Source: JANQRA01 sp035550735 (GTDB taxonomy: Bacteria; Actinomycetota; Acidimicrobiia; Spongiisociales; ZC4RG35). Taken from it: DNA of 64,000 nt. A program made the translations under genes and the position numbers. This document shows, piece after piece, positions 37,643-46,939 of the stretch. Within the stretch, counting starts at the first letter, position 1. Every line of letters begins with the position of its first letter. Below the pieces are notes generated by a model, which saw nothing but the letters and a program-made list of their open reading frames with translations, was not told the DNA's origin and made no database searches. The stretch lies in the NCBI GenBank assembly GCA_035550735.1, contig DASZOM010000011.1:1-64000 (forward strand). Direction: 5' to 3'.

Positions 37643-39192
37643 CCACTCGCGCGGTCGTCACACCCCATCTGCTCTCGGCTCAGGCCGGTCGAGACGTGCT
37701 GCTGGCCGGGGGCAATGCCGTGGACGCCGCCATCGCCGCGGTGGCTGCACAGGGAGTCGTGGCGCCGGAGACATGTGGCGTGGGTGGCGATCTGTTCGCA
37801 CTCATCCATGCTCCCGGCTGGGATCGTCCCGTCACGCTCAACTCCTCCGGGCGAGCGGGCTCGGCGGTATCGGCGGAGGCGCTTCGCACCGCAGGTCATG
37901 GCTCCATTCCCCGTGACGCCCGGGAGGTCGTGACGATCCCAGGGTGTGTCGACGGATTGGAGACGCTGAGCCGCGAGTGGGGCCGTCTGCCGCTGAAAGA
38001 CTCGCTCGCTCCCGCAATCGCCCTCGCATCGGAAGGCTTCCCGGTCTCAGCGGAGCAATCCTCCGCCTTCACCCGCCGAGCCGACGAGTATCGGGATCAT
38101 CCGGCGGTCGCCGAGTTCTATCCGGAGGGCCGGACGGTGCAGCCGGGCGAAACCGTCGTCCGCCCCGCACTGGCAGCCACGTTGCGGGCGATTGCCGAGG
38201 GCGGCCGTGACGCCTTCTACATGGGCGAGCCCGGCGAGGACATCATCCAGGCGGTGGGCGGGCTGATCCTCAGGGAGGACATGGAGCGATCCCAGGCGGA
38301 GTGGGTCGAGCCGGTGGGGATCGACGTGGGTGGGTTGACCGCCTGGACCATTCCCCCCAACTCCCAGGGATACCTGGGCCCCGGCACCCTGGCGGTGTTC
38401 GAGTCTCTCGACCCTCCCGACGATCCCGAGGACCCCCTGTGGTGGCACCTGCTGATCGAGTCGTACCGGTGCCTGGCCTGGGAGCGTGACGATCTGGTTG
38501 CGGATCCGGATCGAATCGCCCTCCCCGCCGAGCTGTTCCTCGACCGAACCCGGATCGAACGGGCGGCGGCCAGCGTGGATCCCGACCGCGCCGGTGTCTG
38601 GCCCGACCGGATCGGGGCCTTGTCGGGAACTGCATACATGAATGCCGCCGACGGAGAGGGCATGGGCGTCTCGATAATCCAGTCCAACTACAACGGGACG
38701 GGATCGGCGTACGGGGCAGCCCGCTCCGGATTCCTGCTCCAGGACCGCGGGCTCGGCTTCACACTCACCTCCGGGCACCCCAATGAGCTGGCCCCGGGAA
38801 GGAGGCCCCTGCACACCCTGTCGCCGACGTTGTGGACCGAGGGCGATCAGCCCCGTTGGCTTCTGGGGACGAGGGGTGGGGCGGTCCAGCCCCAGCTCGT
38901 CGCCCAGGTAGGTGCGAGGGCGATCCTCGGCGGGCACGACCTCGAGCAGGCACAGGGGGCGCCCCGCTGGACGGTCACCGACTTCGGGCCTGGATCGACG
39001 TCGTCACCGGTGTTGGAGCCGGGCATCGATCCCGGTGTCATCGACGGGCTGCGGGCCCGGGGTCATCAGCTCGCTCAGGTGGAGTCCCGGCAGTCCGGCT
39101 GGGGGCCGGTTTCGATCATCGAACTGGACGGAACCCGACGCGAGGCCGCGGCCGACCCCAGGGTCGACACCGCCACCGCCCTCGTGTTCTAA
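37639..39192 (+). CDS. ggt: Gamma-glutamyltransferase family protein
   Basis: Ntn-hydrolase of 517 residues that transfers or hydrolyses gamma-glutamyl groups after self-cleavage. GGNAVDAAIAAVAAQGVVAPETCGVGGDLFA is the conserved N-terminal region, split here by Gly/Ala variation. The nucleophile Thr is in SGTAYMNAADGEG (about residue 331), where E. coli has TTHxSVVD; the second Thr and the His are replaced by Ala and Tyr, so some divergence in activity is likely. No signal peptide is seen, so it is probably cytoplasmic. Starts at a TTG overlapping the previous TGA. Confidence 0.85.
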   Translation: MTTRAVVTPHLLSAQAGRDVLLAGGNAVDAAIAAVAAQGVVAPETCGVGGDLFALIHAPGWDRPVTLNSSGRAGSAVSAEALRTAGHGSIPRDAREVVTIPGCVDGLETLSREWGRLPLKDSLAPAIALASEGFPVSAEQSSAFTRRADEYRDHPAVAEFYPEGRTVQPGETVVRPALAATLRAIAEGGRDAFYMGEPGEDIIQAVGGLILREDMERSQAEWVEPVGIDVGGLTAWTIPPNSQGYLGPGTLAVFESLDPPDDPEDPLWWHLLIESYRCLAWERDDLVADPDRIALPAELFLDRTRIERAAASVDPDRAGVWPDRIGALSGTAYMNAADGEGMGVSIIQSNYNGTGSAYGAARSGFLLQDRGLGFTLTSGHPNELAPGRRPLHTLSPTLWTEGDQPRWLLGTRGGAVQPQLVAQVGARAILGGHDLEQAQGAPRWTVTDFGPGSTSSPVLEPGIDPGVIDGLRARGHQLAQVESRQSGWGPVSIIELDGTRREAAADPRVDTATALVF

Positions 39193-40211
39193 CGCCGCAA
39201 TTCTGCGATGACCTCACGGAGGGCGTCGTGGTCCTCCATCAGTGCCCCGCCCATCGTGTAGAAGCCGACTCGCTGGACCCGGTCGCCGTACTTCTCCTTG
39301 ATCGTCGCGGCCAAGCGGTCGATGGGTGCGACCACACCCACCTCCGAGATGACCTCATCGCTGACCAGGGCCGGCATCTTGTCCCACTCGCCTCGCTTCG
39401 ACATGCCACTCAGCTGTGGCCCGAAGTCCCACCCGCTCGCCTCGAGTACCGCGCGGTAGGAGGGAGTCGACGCGTAGAAGGCGACCTGGTTGCGCACCGG
39501 CTCCATCGCCTGGGCTATCTCCTCGTCGCTCCGGCCCGTCATCACGAACACCGTGGTCACCCGTTCCACGTCGTCCAGGGATCGCCCCGACTCGGCCGCC
39601 CCTTTCGCCATCGCCGGGAGCACCACCTGGTCGAGGTAGGGCACGGTGTGGAAGGGGTGGACGTGGAAACCGTCGCAGATCTCCCCGGCGAGATTGCTCA
39701 GATACGGGCCGACGCCGGCGATGTAGACGGGGATGTCGGGGTGTTTGATCGGCCCGGGGTCGAAGAAGGGCGTCATAAGCGACAGGTCGTAATACTCGCC
39801 CTCATAGGACAGCTTGGTCCCGTTCTGCCAGCAATCCCATACCGCTCTCATCGCCTCGATGTACTCCCGTAGCCGGGGCCCTGGCTTTCCCCACTGCGAG
39901 CTGAACCGCCGCACGATGTGACCCCTCACCTGAGTGCCCAGACCGAGCAGGAACTTGCCGTTGCTCTGGCGGGCGAGATCCCAGGCGGTCATCGCCATCA
40001 CCGTCGGGGAGCGGGGGAAAGCCACCGCGATGGCCGTGCCCAACTCCAGTGAGGGTGCGTCCTGGGCGGCGTGGGTGAGCGGCAGGAACGGGTCGTACTG
40101 AGTCTCGGCGGTGAAGAAGCCGTCGTAACCGAGTTCGACGGCACCGAGGGCAGCCTCCGCGGCGTGCTCGGGGGGCCGGGCTGCGTAGTAGTAGTCGACC
40201 TTCACATTCAC
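39189..40211 (-). CDS. F420-dependent LLM-class oxidoreductase
   Basis: Luciferase-like monooxygenase-fold protein of 340 residues. AVELGYDGFFTAETQYDPFLPL, ELGTAIAVAFPRSPTVMAMT, FLLGLGTQVRGHIVRRF and VYIAGVGPYLSNLAGEICDG follow the TIGR03617-like subfamily of F420-dependent enzymes found in actinobacteria and usually of unknown substrate. The frame extends far upstream, but the GTG at 40211 (VNVKVDYYY) gives the family's expected N-terminus; a second GTG at 40205 is also possible. Ends overlapping the ggt stop by 4 bp, convergently. Confidence 0.85.
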   Translation of the reverse strand: MNVKVDYYYAARPPEHAAEAALGAVELGYDGFFTAETQYDPFLPLTHAAQDAPSLELGTAIAVAFPRSPTVMAMTAWDLARQSNGKFLLGLGTQVRGHIVRRFSSQWGKPGPRLREYIEAMRAVWDCWQNGTKLSYEGEYYDLSLMTPFFDPGPIKHPDIPVYIAGVGPYLSNLAGEICDGFHVHPFHTVPYLDQVVLPAMAKGAAESGRSLDDVERVTTVFVMTGRSDEEIAQAMEPVRNQVAFYASTPSYRAVLEASGWDFGPQLSGMSKRGEWDKMPALVSDEVISEVGVVAPIDRLAATIKEKYGDRVQRVGFYTMGGALMEDHDALREVIAELRR

Positions 40212-40248
40212 AGGGTAGGTGCCCGGGACGAGGCTGTAGCCTGTCCAC

Positions 40249-40557
40249 ATGAAGCGCCTGGCCAAAGTCATCGGCTTCGTCGGGGCCGCAGCGGCCCTGG
40301 TCTGGGCCATGCGGGATCGCTTCATCTCGGTGGCGACGTCGCGTGAGCCGGTGCCTCCCACCTTCAAGGCGACGACACCGTCCCCGCCGGTAGACGTCAT
40401 CGACGGCATCGGGCGGGTCTTCGCCGAGCGTCTCGCCAAGGCCGGGATCGGCGACGTGCGCTCATTGGCCCAGGCCAGCTCGGACCAGGTGGCCGAGGCG
40501 GCGGGTGTCAGCACTGCCCGGGCGCGCAACTGGATCGACCTCGCCGCCAAGCACTGA
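40249..40557 (+). CDS. Small membrane-anchored helix-hairpin-helix protein
   Basis: Protein of 102 residues with one N-terminal hydrophobic segment (about 6-22), a Pro/Thr-rich linker, and a C-terminal helix-hairpin-helix domain: VDVIDGIGRVFAERLAKAGI and VRSLAQASSDQVAEAAGVST, with the GIG hairpin used for nucleic-acid backbone contact in DNA repair proteins and in DUF4332-like proteins. Function unknown. TAGCCT (40237-40242) is 6 bp before the ATG, implying a leaderless mRNA. Confidence 0.8.
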   Translation: MKRLAKVIGFVGAAAALVWAMRDRFISVATSREPVPPTFKATTPSPPVDVIDGIGRVFAERLAKAGIGDVRSLAQASSDQVAEAAGVSTARARNWIDLAAKH

Positions 40558-40681
40558 CGCGTAACCGCTCGTAGCCGTCGGCGGTTCCCTGGCCTCGATC
40601 TACGGGGGTGGAAATTCGCGAACTCGGGGTTAGGCTCACTCCTGCGGAGCGAGTCAGGGGCTGAAGGAGCAGTACCTCCAG

Positions 40682-41809
40682 ATGCCCGAATTTCGCCGTC
40701 CCCGAGCACTTCTCGTCGGCTGCGCGCTGGTCTTGCTCATCGGCCTGACCTCTCTCGACTACACGGTCCGTTCCGGGGACACATTGACCCGAATCGCCAG
40801 TGAGCACGGGGTCTCGGTCTCGGATCTGGCTTCGGCCAACAACCTGTCCAACCCGGATCTGATCTTCCCCGGACAGGTGCTGGTCATCCCCGGTGAGGAG
40901 ACCGACGTGATGCACATCGTCACCAGAGGCGACACGCTTGCCAGGATCGCCGGCAAGTACGGCTCCTCGGTGGGCAGCATCATCGCCGCCAACAAGATCC
41001 GAAACCCGAACCTGATCCTGATCGGCCAGGAGCTGCTGGTCCCGGACGCCAAGTCGCCGTCCGCGGGTACCGCCACCAACTCCATCTCCGATCGCACCGG
41101 CCAATACCACATCGTGAAACGCGGCGAGACCCTCAAACAGATCGCTTCCCAGTACTCAGGGGTGACGGTCGACGACCTCGTCCGTGCCAACGGCATCGTC
41201 GACGGCGTGATCTATGCGGGATCGGCGCTCTACCTATCCGGCCCGGGCTATGTCGCCTCGGGGACCGCCGGGGAGATCTCCTACCGCGTCCAGGCGGGCG
41301 ACCGTCTCGGTGACATCGCCCATGCCCACGGTGTCAGCGTGAACTCGATCGTGTCCGCCAACGGGATCGACAATCCCAATCTGATCCGCGCCGGCCAGGT
41401 CCTGGCGATTCCTCAGGGCACGACGTGGATCTGCCCGGTGGAGGGTGCCGGCTTCAGGAACGATTGGGGCTTCCCCCGCAGTGGTGGCACCCGCTACCAC
41501 GAGGGCAACGACCTCTTCGTGGCGAGGGGCACGCCGATACGTGCACCGGTCGGTGGCACGGTCGAGCATGTCACCGGCTCGATCGGGGGCAACCAGTTCC
41601 GTCTCCAAGGCGACGATGGGATCAAGTACATCGGCAGCCACATGCACGAGTTCGGCAAGGACGGGAAGGTGCGCGCCGGGGACGTGATCGGATACGTCGG
41701 CAACACCGGTAACGCAAAGGGCACCAGCCCCCATCTCCACTTCGGGATGTACTACAAGGGCGTGGTCGTCAACCCGTATCCGTCACTGATCGCCCACGGC
41801 TGCAAGTAA
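40682..41809 (+). CDS. Secreted four-LysM M23 metallopeptidase
   Basis: Cell-wall hydrolase of 375 residues. An N-terminal signal or anchor segment (about 9-24) is followed by four LysM peptidoglycan-binding repeats (about 26-70, 76-121, 141-186, 199-244) and a C-terminal M23 lasso-type domain. Its zinc ligands H273 and D277 are in YHEGNDLF and the last His in SPHLHFGMYY. Each LysM starts with Y/H-x-V-x-x-G-D/E-T/R-L. Likely cuts peptide crosslinks during growth or division. The 124-bp upstream gap has a GGAG site before the ATG but no riboswitch pattern that I could recognise. Confidence 0.93.
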   Translation: MPEFRRPRALLVGCALVLLIGLTSLDYTVRSGDTLTRIASEHGVSVSDLASANNLSNPDLIFPGQVLVIPGEETDVMHIVTRGDTLARIAGKYGSSVGSIIAANKIRNPNLILIGQELLVPDAKSPSAGTATNSISDRTGQYHIVKRGETLKQIASQYSGVTVDDLVRANGIVDGVIYAGSALYLSGPGYVASGTAGEISYRVQAGDRLGDIAHAHGVSVNSIVSANGIDNPNLIRAGQVLAIPQGTTWICPVEGAGFRNDWGFPRSGGTRYHEGNDLFVARGTPIRAPVGGTVEHVTGSIGGNQFRLQGDDGIKYIGSHMHEFGKDGKVRAGDVIGYVGNTGNAKGTSPHLHFGMYYKGVVVNPYPSLIAHGCK

Positions 41810-41816
41810 CGGCGTC

Positions 41817-43460
41817 TCAGCCCATTGTCTCGTGGAGCAGGTCGAGACGGATCGCCCCTGCTTCCAGCATGCGCCGGTGGAAGTCCCTGAGGTCGAAGTC
41901 CGACGAGCGACTGGCCCGGTCGCGCATGGCGAGGATCTCCCGCTCCCCCACCTTGTAGGAGATGGCCTGGCCCCACCAACCCAGATAACGCTTGACCTCC
42001 GACACCGCTACGTCCCGCGGTTGGAAGGCGATCTTCTCCAGGTAGTCGACGGCCCGCTCGTAGTCCCAGACGTCACCTGCGTACAACGGGGCATCCGAGG
42101 GGATGCTCAGCCCGAGCTGGCATCCGATGTCGACCACCACGCGCACCGAGCGGAACAGCTGGCTGGCCAGCAGGCCGAGGCGGTACTCGGGCTTCTCGAA
42201 GAAACCGAGCTCGTCCATCAGCCGCTCCGCGTAGAGGGCCCATCCCTCGCCGGATCCCGAGTACCAGATAGCGATGCGGTGGAACCGGCTCAGCTTCTCC
42301 CTCTGCATCACCGCCGTCCCCACTTGTAGATGGTGACCGGGGAAGCCCTCGTGGTAGGCGGTGGAGACCTCCTGCCAGTAGGGGAGCCGCTCCCGCTCGC
42401 CCGGTGCGTACCAGATCGACCCGGGGCGGGTGAAGTCCTCGGAAGGCGACACGTACCATGCCCCCAGGCTCCCACCGGGTGGGGCGATGTCGACCGTTAC
42501 GGTGCGCAGCTCCTCGGGGACTTCGAAGTGCTCGTCGGCGAGCTGGGCGATGGCCTGTTGCTGGATCCGGGAGACGAAGTCGACGAACTCCTGGCGGGTG
42601 GCGGCAGAGCGCTCCGGATCGGTCTCGAGCAACTCGATGACCTCCTCGACGCTGGAGCCAGGAGCGATCTCGCCGGCCGTGGAGCTCATCTCCTCACGGA
42701 TCCGGCGCACCTCCTCCCATCCCCAGTCGGAGGTCTCCTCGGGATCGATGGTCATCCCCAGGTACTCGTCGGCACCGCGGAGGTACTCCTCCCGGCCCAC
42801 CGCATCCTCCTGTCTTGCGGCAGGGAGGTATTCGCGGGCAAGCCATTGGGCGAGATGGGCGCACGAGGCGCGGGCGGCCTCGACCGCCCGGGCGACCTTG
42901 TCCTCATCGGTGACTTTCGCCGCCGCCGCCGGGAACGCGAGGAATCGCGACTCCTCTGATGCCGCAGCCTCGACCTGCTCGAGAGCCGATTCGGCCTGAC
43001 GAACGGCAACGGTGTCGCCGGCCTCCACGCCCTCCTGGAGACACTGCCGGTAGCCGTCGAGCATCGCCCCGAATCCTTCGAGACGGGCAGTGATCGCATC
43101 CCATGCCTCGGCGGTGTCCCGGGCCATCACGTCGAAGACATCCCTGATCTGCTGGAACGGGCTGTAGACGTGGTTGAGGTCGCGTCGCCACTCCCCCGCC
43201 TCGTGCTGCTCGAGCCGCTCGTCGAGCCAGCCGACCAGCACCCGGGCGCCAAAGCGTTGCACCGGATCGGGGTCGTCCAGGTGTGGCGTCAGTTCCCCTC
43301 TGGTGGAGCGGTAGAGATCGGCGCGTCGGGCGTGGGCCTCGGGCGAGAAATCGGTGCAGAGATGATCCCGACCGGTGATCCCGAGATTGGTCGCATCGAT
43401 CGGCATCACATCGGCCCACTCGTCGGTGAACCGGTCGGATATCTCGAATGGAGTCGGCAT
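41817..43460 (-). CDS. DUF885 family putative peptidase
   Basis: Protein of 547 residues. TAYHEGFPGHHLQVGTAVMQ has the HExxxHH-type metal motif of DUF885, followed by SGSGEGWALYAERLMDELGF and KIAFQPRDVAVSEVKRYLGW with their conserved acidic and aromatic residues. Family members are thought to be zinc carboxypeptidase/oligopeptidase-like proteins, with or without a signal peptide; none is visible here. Divergent from the kinase-like gene with 56 bp between starts. Confidence 0.88.
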   Translation of the reverse strand: MPTPFEISDRFTDEWADVMPIDATNLGITGRDHLCTDFSPEAHARRADLYRSTRGELTPHLDDPDPVQRFGARVLVGWLDERLEQHEAGEWRRDLNHVYSPFQQIRDVFDVMARDTAEAWDAITARLEGFGAMLDGYRQCLQEGVEAGDTVAVRQAESALEQVEAAASEESRFLAFPAAAAKVTDEDKVARAVEAARASCAHLAQWLAREYLPAARQEDAVGREEYLRGADEYLGMTIDPEETSDWGWEEVRRIREEMSSTAGEIAPGSSVEEVIELLETDPERSAATRQEFVDFVSRIQQQAIAQLADEHFEVPEELRTVTVDIAPPGGSLGAWYVSPSEDFTRPGSIWYAPGERERLPYWQEVSTAYHEGFPGHHLQVGTAVMQREKLSRFHRIAIWYSGSGEGWALYAERLMDELGFFEKPEYRLGLLASQLFRSVRVVVDIGCQLGLSIPSDAPLYAGDVWDYERAVDYLEKIAFQPRDVAVSEVKRYLGWWGQAISYKVGEREILAMRDRASRSSDFDLRDFHRRMLEAGAIRLDLLHETMG

Positions 43461-43516
43461 GCAGGGCAGCGTATACCCGGGATGGGTTCGCCCTCGGTCC
43501 GATACTCTCGCCGGAA

Positions 43517-44563
43517 GTGAGCGATCTCATCGACGTGCGACCCGACGAGCGGTTCGACGTGGGCCGTCTGACGAACTGGATCACCGGAGCCGATGGCCTG
43601 CCCGAGGGCACTCCCGTGGTCACCCAGTTCGGCGGGGGCAAGGCCAATCTCACATATCTGCTCAGATTCCCCGACGGTTCGGAGCTGGTGATGCGTCGCC
43701 CGCCGCTCGGGCCGGTGGCGCCGGGATCCCACGATATGGCCCGCGAGTACGGAGTGCTGTCGAGGCTGTGGCAGGGATTCGACAAGGCACCCCGTGCAGT
43801 CGCCTATTGCGACGACCCTTCGGTGATCGGATCCCCCTTCTTCCTCATGGAGCGGCGCGACGGGATCGTGGTGCGCGGCCGGGTGCCGGAACGTTTCGGC
43901 GGTGGTCGTGACCGGGAGGCAAACCGCAAGCTGTCCGAGGTGGTCGTCGACACCCTTGCCGAGTTCCACTCGGTCGACCCGGCGTCGTGCGGGCTGGACG
44001 GAATCGGCCGCCCCGAGGGGTTCCTCGCCCGTCAGGTCGAGGGATGGACCGATCGCTGGCACCGGGCTCGACACGAGGAGAACCCGTTGGCAGACGAGCT
44101 GGCGGCATGGCTCGCCGACGAGCTGCCCCCCGAGACGCCTCCCACCCTCCTCCACAACGACTGGCGGTTGGACAACATGGCGGTGTCACCGGACGACCCA
44201 GCGCTTTGCGTTGCGGTCTACGACTGGGACATGGCCACCAGAGGTGACCCCCTCGCCGACCTGGGCACTCTGATGGGCTCGTGGTTCGACCCGGGTGAGG
44301 CGCCCGGGACCCTGAGCATGATGCCCACCCAGGAAGAGGGCTGGCTGGACCGGGCAACCGCCGTCTCCCGGTATCTCGAGCGGTCGGGGAACCACTCGAA
44401 GGACCTCGACTGGTACCTGGTGTTCGGCGCCTGGAAGCTGGCCATCATCCTGCAGCAGATCTACATTCGCTGGATCCGGGGCCAGACCCAGGACACCCGC
44501 TTCGCCGACCTCGACGAGGGGGCCCGTCACCTGCTCCGACTGGCAGCTGCGCGTCGTCCCTGA
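43517..44563 (+). CDS. Phosphotransferase family protein (APH/ACAD10-like)
   Basis: Kinase-fold protein of 348 residues. VTQFGGGKANLTYLLRFPDG resembles the nucleotide-binding loop, LVMRRPPLGPVAPGSHDMAREY is the ACAD10-type block, LLHNDWRLDNM holds the catalytic Asp and Asn of Brenner's motif (HxDxxxxN), and VYDWDMATRGDPLADLG is the metal motif. In actinobacteria these proteins often accompany acyl-CoA dehydrogenases, but none is adjacent. The GTG at 43517 begins the conserved part; the open frame back to 43448 is a shadow of the divergent gene's end. Confidence 0.85.
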   Translation: MSDLIDVRPDERFDVGRLTNWITGADGLPEGTPVVTQFGGGKANLTYLLRFPDGSELVMRRPPLGPVAPGSHDMAREYGVLSRLWQGFDKAPRAVAYCDDPSVIGSPFFLMERRDGIVVRGRVPERFGGGRDREANRKLSEVVVDTLAEFHSVDPASCGLDGIGRPEGFLARQVEGWTDRWHRARHEENPLADELAAWLADELPPETPPTLLHNDWRLDNMAVSPDDPALCVAVYDWDMATRGDPLADLGTLMGSWFDPGEAPGTLSMMPTQEEGWLDRATAVSRYLERSGNHSKDLDWYLVFGAWKLAIILQQIYIRWIRGQTQDTRFADLDEGARHLLRLAAARRP

Positions 44564-44572
44564 TCGCAATTT

Positions 44573-44600
44573 GTGAGTGAGTACTCACTCACTCTAGGAT
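44573..44600 (+). promoter_or_regulatory. TetR operator and leaderless promoter
   Basis: GTGAGTGAGTACTCACTCAC (44573-44592) is a perfect 20-bp palindrome lying between a weak -35 (TTGTGA, 44571-44576) and a TAGGAT -10 (44595-44600). The -10 ends 6 bp before the ATG at 44607, so transcription should start at the start codon itself. A TetR dimer bound to the palindrome would occlude RNA polymerase, autoregulating the tetR-ABC-ABC operon. Confidence 0.82.
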
Positions 44601-44606
44601 GTCGGG

Positions 44607-45209
44607 ATGCCCGTGAAGCAGAGAGCAGTGCCGCTCGCCCCAGACGACCGACGCCGAGCGATTCTCTCAGCCGTCATCCCGCTGCTCATCGAGCACGGTC
44701 CCCGGGTGACCACGGCGGAGATGGCCGAGGCGGCGGGCATCGCCGAGGGGACCATCTTCCGTGTCTTCCCCGACAAGGCGACCCTCCTGCATGAGGCCCT
44801 CAAGTCCTCTTTCGATCCCGCCCCCACCCTGGATCAGCTGGCCAGGATCGAGAGGGCGCTCCCCCTCGAGGTCCAGCTTCGCAAAGCCGCCGCCATCCTC
44901 ATCGAGCGTGCCGAGCGAGTCCACGCCCTGGCCGCCGTTCTGCGCTCGATGCCCCCGGCCGAGCACCGGGACCACAGGGACACGATGCACGCCGCCATGA
45001 AGGCCAACAGCATGATCCATTGGGGCCTCACCCGGATGTTCAGCGACGAGGCACATCGCCTCGCCGTCGAGCCGGCTCGCGCCGCCGCCGCATTTCGCGC
45101 CCTCCTCTTCGCGGTCAGCTTCCCGATGTGTGACCCGGAAGAGCTGATAAGCGCGGACGAGGCGATCGAAATCCTCCTCCAGGGTGTGCTTCGCAAGGAG
45201 GGCGAGTGA
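44607..45209 (+). CDS. TetR-family transcriptional repressor
   Basis: Regulator of 200 residues. The N-terminal helix-turn-helix is TTAEMAEAAGIAEGTIFRVFPDKATLLHEAL, split at AGIAEGTIF, and the C-terminal ligand domain shows no recognisable specificity. It starts a three-gene operon with two ABC exporter halves: its TGA overlaps the next ATG by 4 bp. It probably senses an exported compound and releases the palindromic operator. Confidence 0.92.
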   Translation: MPVKQRAVPLAPDDRRRAILSAVIPLLIEHGPRVTTAEMAEAAGIAEGTIFRVFPDKATLLHEALKSSFDPAPTLDQLARIERALPLEVQLRKAAAILIERAERVHALAAVLRSMPPAEHRDHRDTMHAAMKANSMIHWGLTRMFSDEAHRLAVEPARAAAAFRALLFAVSFPMCDPEELISADEAIEILLQGVLRKEGE

Positions 45210-46939
45210 TGTTGTGGCGGCTGCTCAAGACGTACCTGGCGCCCTTCCGCCGCGATGTGATGCTGGTGCTCGGGCTGCAGCTGGTGGCGACGATCGCCGC
45301 CCTCTACCTGCCCACCCTGAACGCCGACATCATCGACAACGGTGTCATCACCGGCGACACCGGTTACATCCTCCGCACCGGCGCGGTGATGCTGGTGTGG
45401 TCCCTGATCCATGTCGGGGCCACGGTCATCGCCGTCTACTTCGGGTCGCGGACGGCCATGGGGCTGGGGCGTCAGCTCAGATCGGCGATATTCCGCAAGG
45501 TCGGCGAGTTCTCCGGGCGCGAGGTCGCCGGGTTCGGAGCGCCGTCTCTGATCACCAGGAACACCAACGACGTCCAACAGATCCAGACCGTCGCCGCCAT
45601 GGCCCTGACCATGATGGTCACCGCTCCGATCATGATGATCGGGGGTGTCATCATGGCGCTCCGCGAGGACGTCGGGCTCTCCTGGCTGGTGGTGGTGGCC
45701 GTCCCAATGCTCGCGGTCTCCGTCGGTTTCATCGCCAGCCGTCTGATCCCGTCGTTTCGGTCGATGCAGAAGCGGATCGACTCCGTCAACCGCATCCTCA
45801 GGGAGCAGGCGACGGGCATCCGGGTCCTCCGTGCCTTCGTCAGGGAGCCCTACGAGGCCGAGCGCTTCGACCGGGCCAATACCGAACTGACCGACGTCTC
45901 GGTGACCGTCGGACGCTGGATGTCGGCGATGTTCCCCCTGGTGATGTTGATCCTCAACCTCTCCACAGTCGCCGTACTCTGGTTCGGCGGTCTCCGCGTG
46001 GATGCCGGGACGATGGAGATCGGTTCCCTGACCGCTTTCATCACATACCTGCTCCAGATCCTGATGTCGGTGATGATGGCGACGTTCATGCTGGTGATGC
46101 TGCCCCGGGCGGCAGTGTCTGCCGACCGGATCGGCGAAGTGCTGGACACCGAGCCCTCGGTGCGCGTCCCGGAGGCGGGTGTCACGAGGCTCCTCGAGAG
46201 AGGTCACCTCCGTCTGGAGGACGGCACATTCGCCTACCCGGGCGCCGACGTGCCGGTGGTCAGTGACGTCAGCATCGAGGCCCGCCCGGGTGAGACCCTC
46301 GCCATCATCGGCTCCACCGGAGCAGGCAAGACGACCCTGGTCAGCCTCATCCCACGTCTGTTCGACACCACGTCGGGCCGGGTCCTCGTCGACGATGTCG
46401 ACGTCCGCGAGCTCGATCCCGAGGCACTCTGGTCCCGGATCGGCCTGGTCCCGCAACGTCCCTACCTCTTCTCCGGGACCGTCGCCTCCAACCTCCGCTT
46501 CGGCAAGCCAGACGCCACCGAGGATGAGATGTGGGAGGCGCTCGAGATCGCCCAGGCACGCGAATTCGTGGAGGCGATGCCCGACGGTCTCGACTCGCCT
46601 ATCGCTCAGGGTGGCACCAATGTCTCCGGCGGCCAGCGACAGCGTCTCCAGATCGCCCGCGCCCTGATCAAGCGGCCCGAGATCTACATCTTCGACGACT
46701 CTTTCTCCGCACTCGACCTGGCAACGGATGCCCGCCTGCGCCGCGCACTGCAGCCGATCACCCGTGACGCGACGGTCGTCATCGTGGCGCAACGGGTCTC
46801 CACCATCGCCGACGCCGACCGCATCCTCGTCCTCGAGGACGGCCGGGCCGTCGGCATCGGGACTCATCGCGAGTTGCTCGCCACGTGTCCCACCTATGTC
46901 GAGATAGTCGAGTCCCAGGCCCAGGCGGAGGCCGTCTGA
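45206..46939 (+). CDS. Heterodimeric ABC exporter, degenerate-site subunit
   Basis: Half-transporter of 577 residues with six membrane helices followed by a nucleotide-binding domain. Walker A GSTGAGKTT lies at about 370, the signature is VSGGQRQRLQIARAL, and Walker B IYIFDDSFSALD has Asp in place of the catalytic Glu. The H-loop reads VAQRVSTI with Gln replacing His. These changes mark the non-hydrolytic site of heterodimeric exporters such as TM287/288 and BmrCD. Substrate unknown; drugs or lipids are likely. Coupled to tetR by a 4-bp overlap and to its partner gene by a TGATG joint. Confidence 0.93.
   Translation: MMLWRLLKTYLAPFRRDVMLVLGLQLVATIAALYLPTLNADIIDNGVITGDTGYILRTGAVMLVWSLIHVGATVIAVYFGSRTAMGLGRQLRSAIFRKVGEFSGREVAGFGAPSLITRNTNDVQQIQTVAAMALTMMVTAPIMMIGGVIMALREDVGLSWLVVVAVPMLAVSVGFIASRLIPSFRSMQKRIDSVNRILREQATGIRVLRAFVREPYEAERFDRANTELTDVSVTVGRWMSAMFPLVMLILNLSTVAVLWFGGLRVDAGTMEIGSLTAFITYLLQILMSVMMATFMLVMLPRAAVSADRIGEVLDTEPSVRVPEAGVTRLLERGHLRLEDGTFAYPGADVPVVSDVSIEARPGETLAIIGSTGAGKTTLVSLIPRLFDTTSGRVLVDDVDVRELDPEALWSRIGLVPQRPYLFSGTVASNLRFGKPDATEDEMWEALEIAQAREFVEAMPDGLDSPIAQGGTNVSGGQRQRLQIARALIKRPEIYIFDDSFSALDLATDARLRRALQPITRDATVVIVAQRVSTIADADRILVLEDGRAVGIGTHRELLATCPTYVEIVESQAQAEAV

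Noticed and set aside
40558..40681. c-di-AMP (ydaO) riboswitch before the LysM-M23 gene
   Set aside because: Such riboswitches are common before actinobacterial cell-wall hydrolase genes, but the 124-bp gap does not show the conserved core segments and is rather short.
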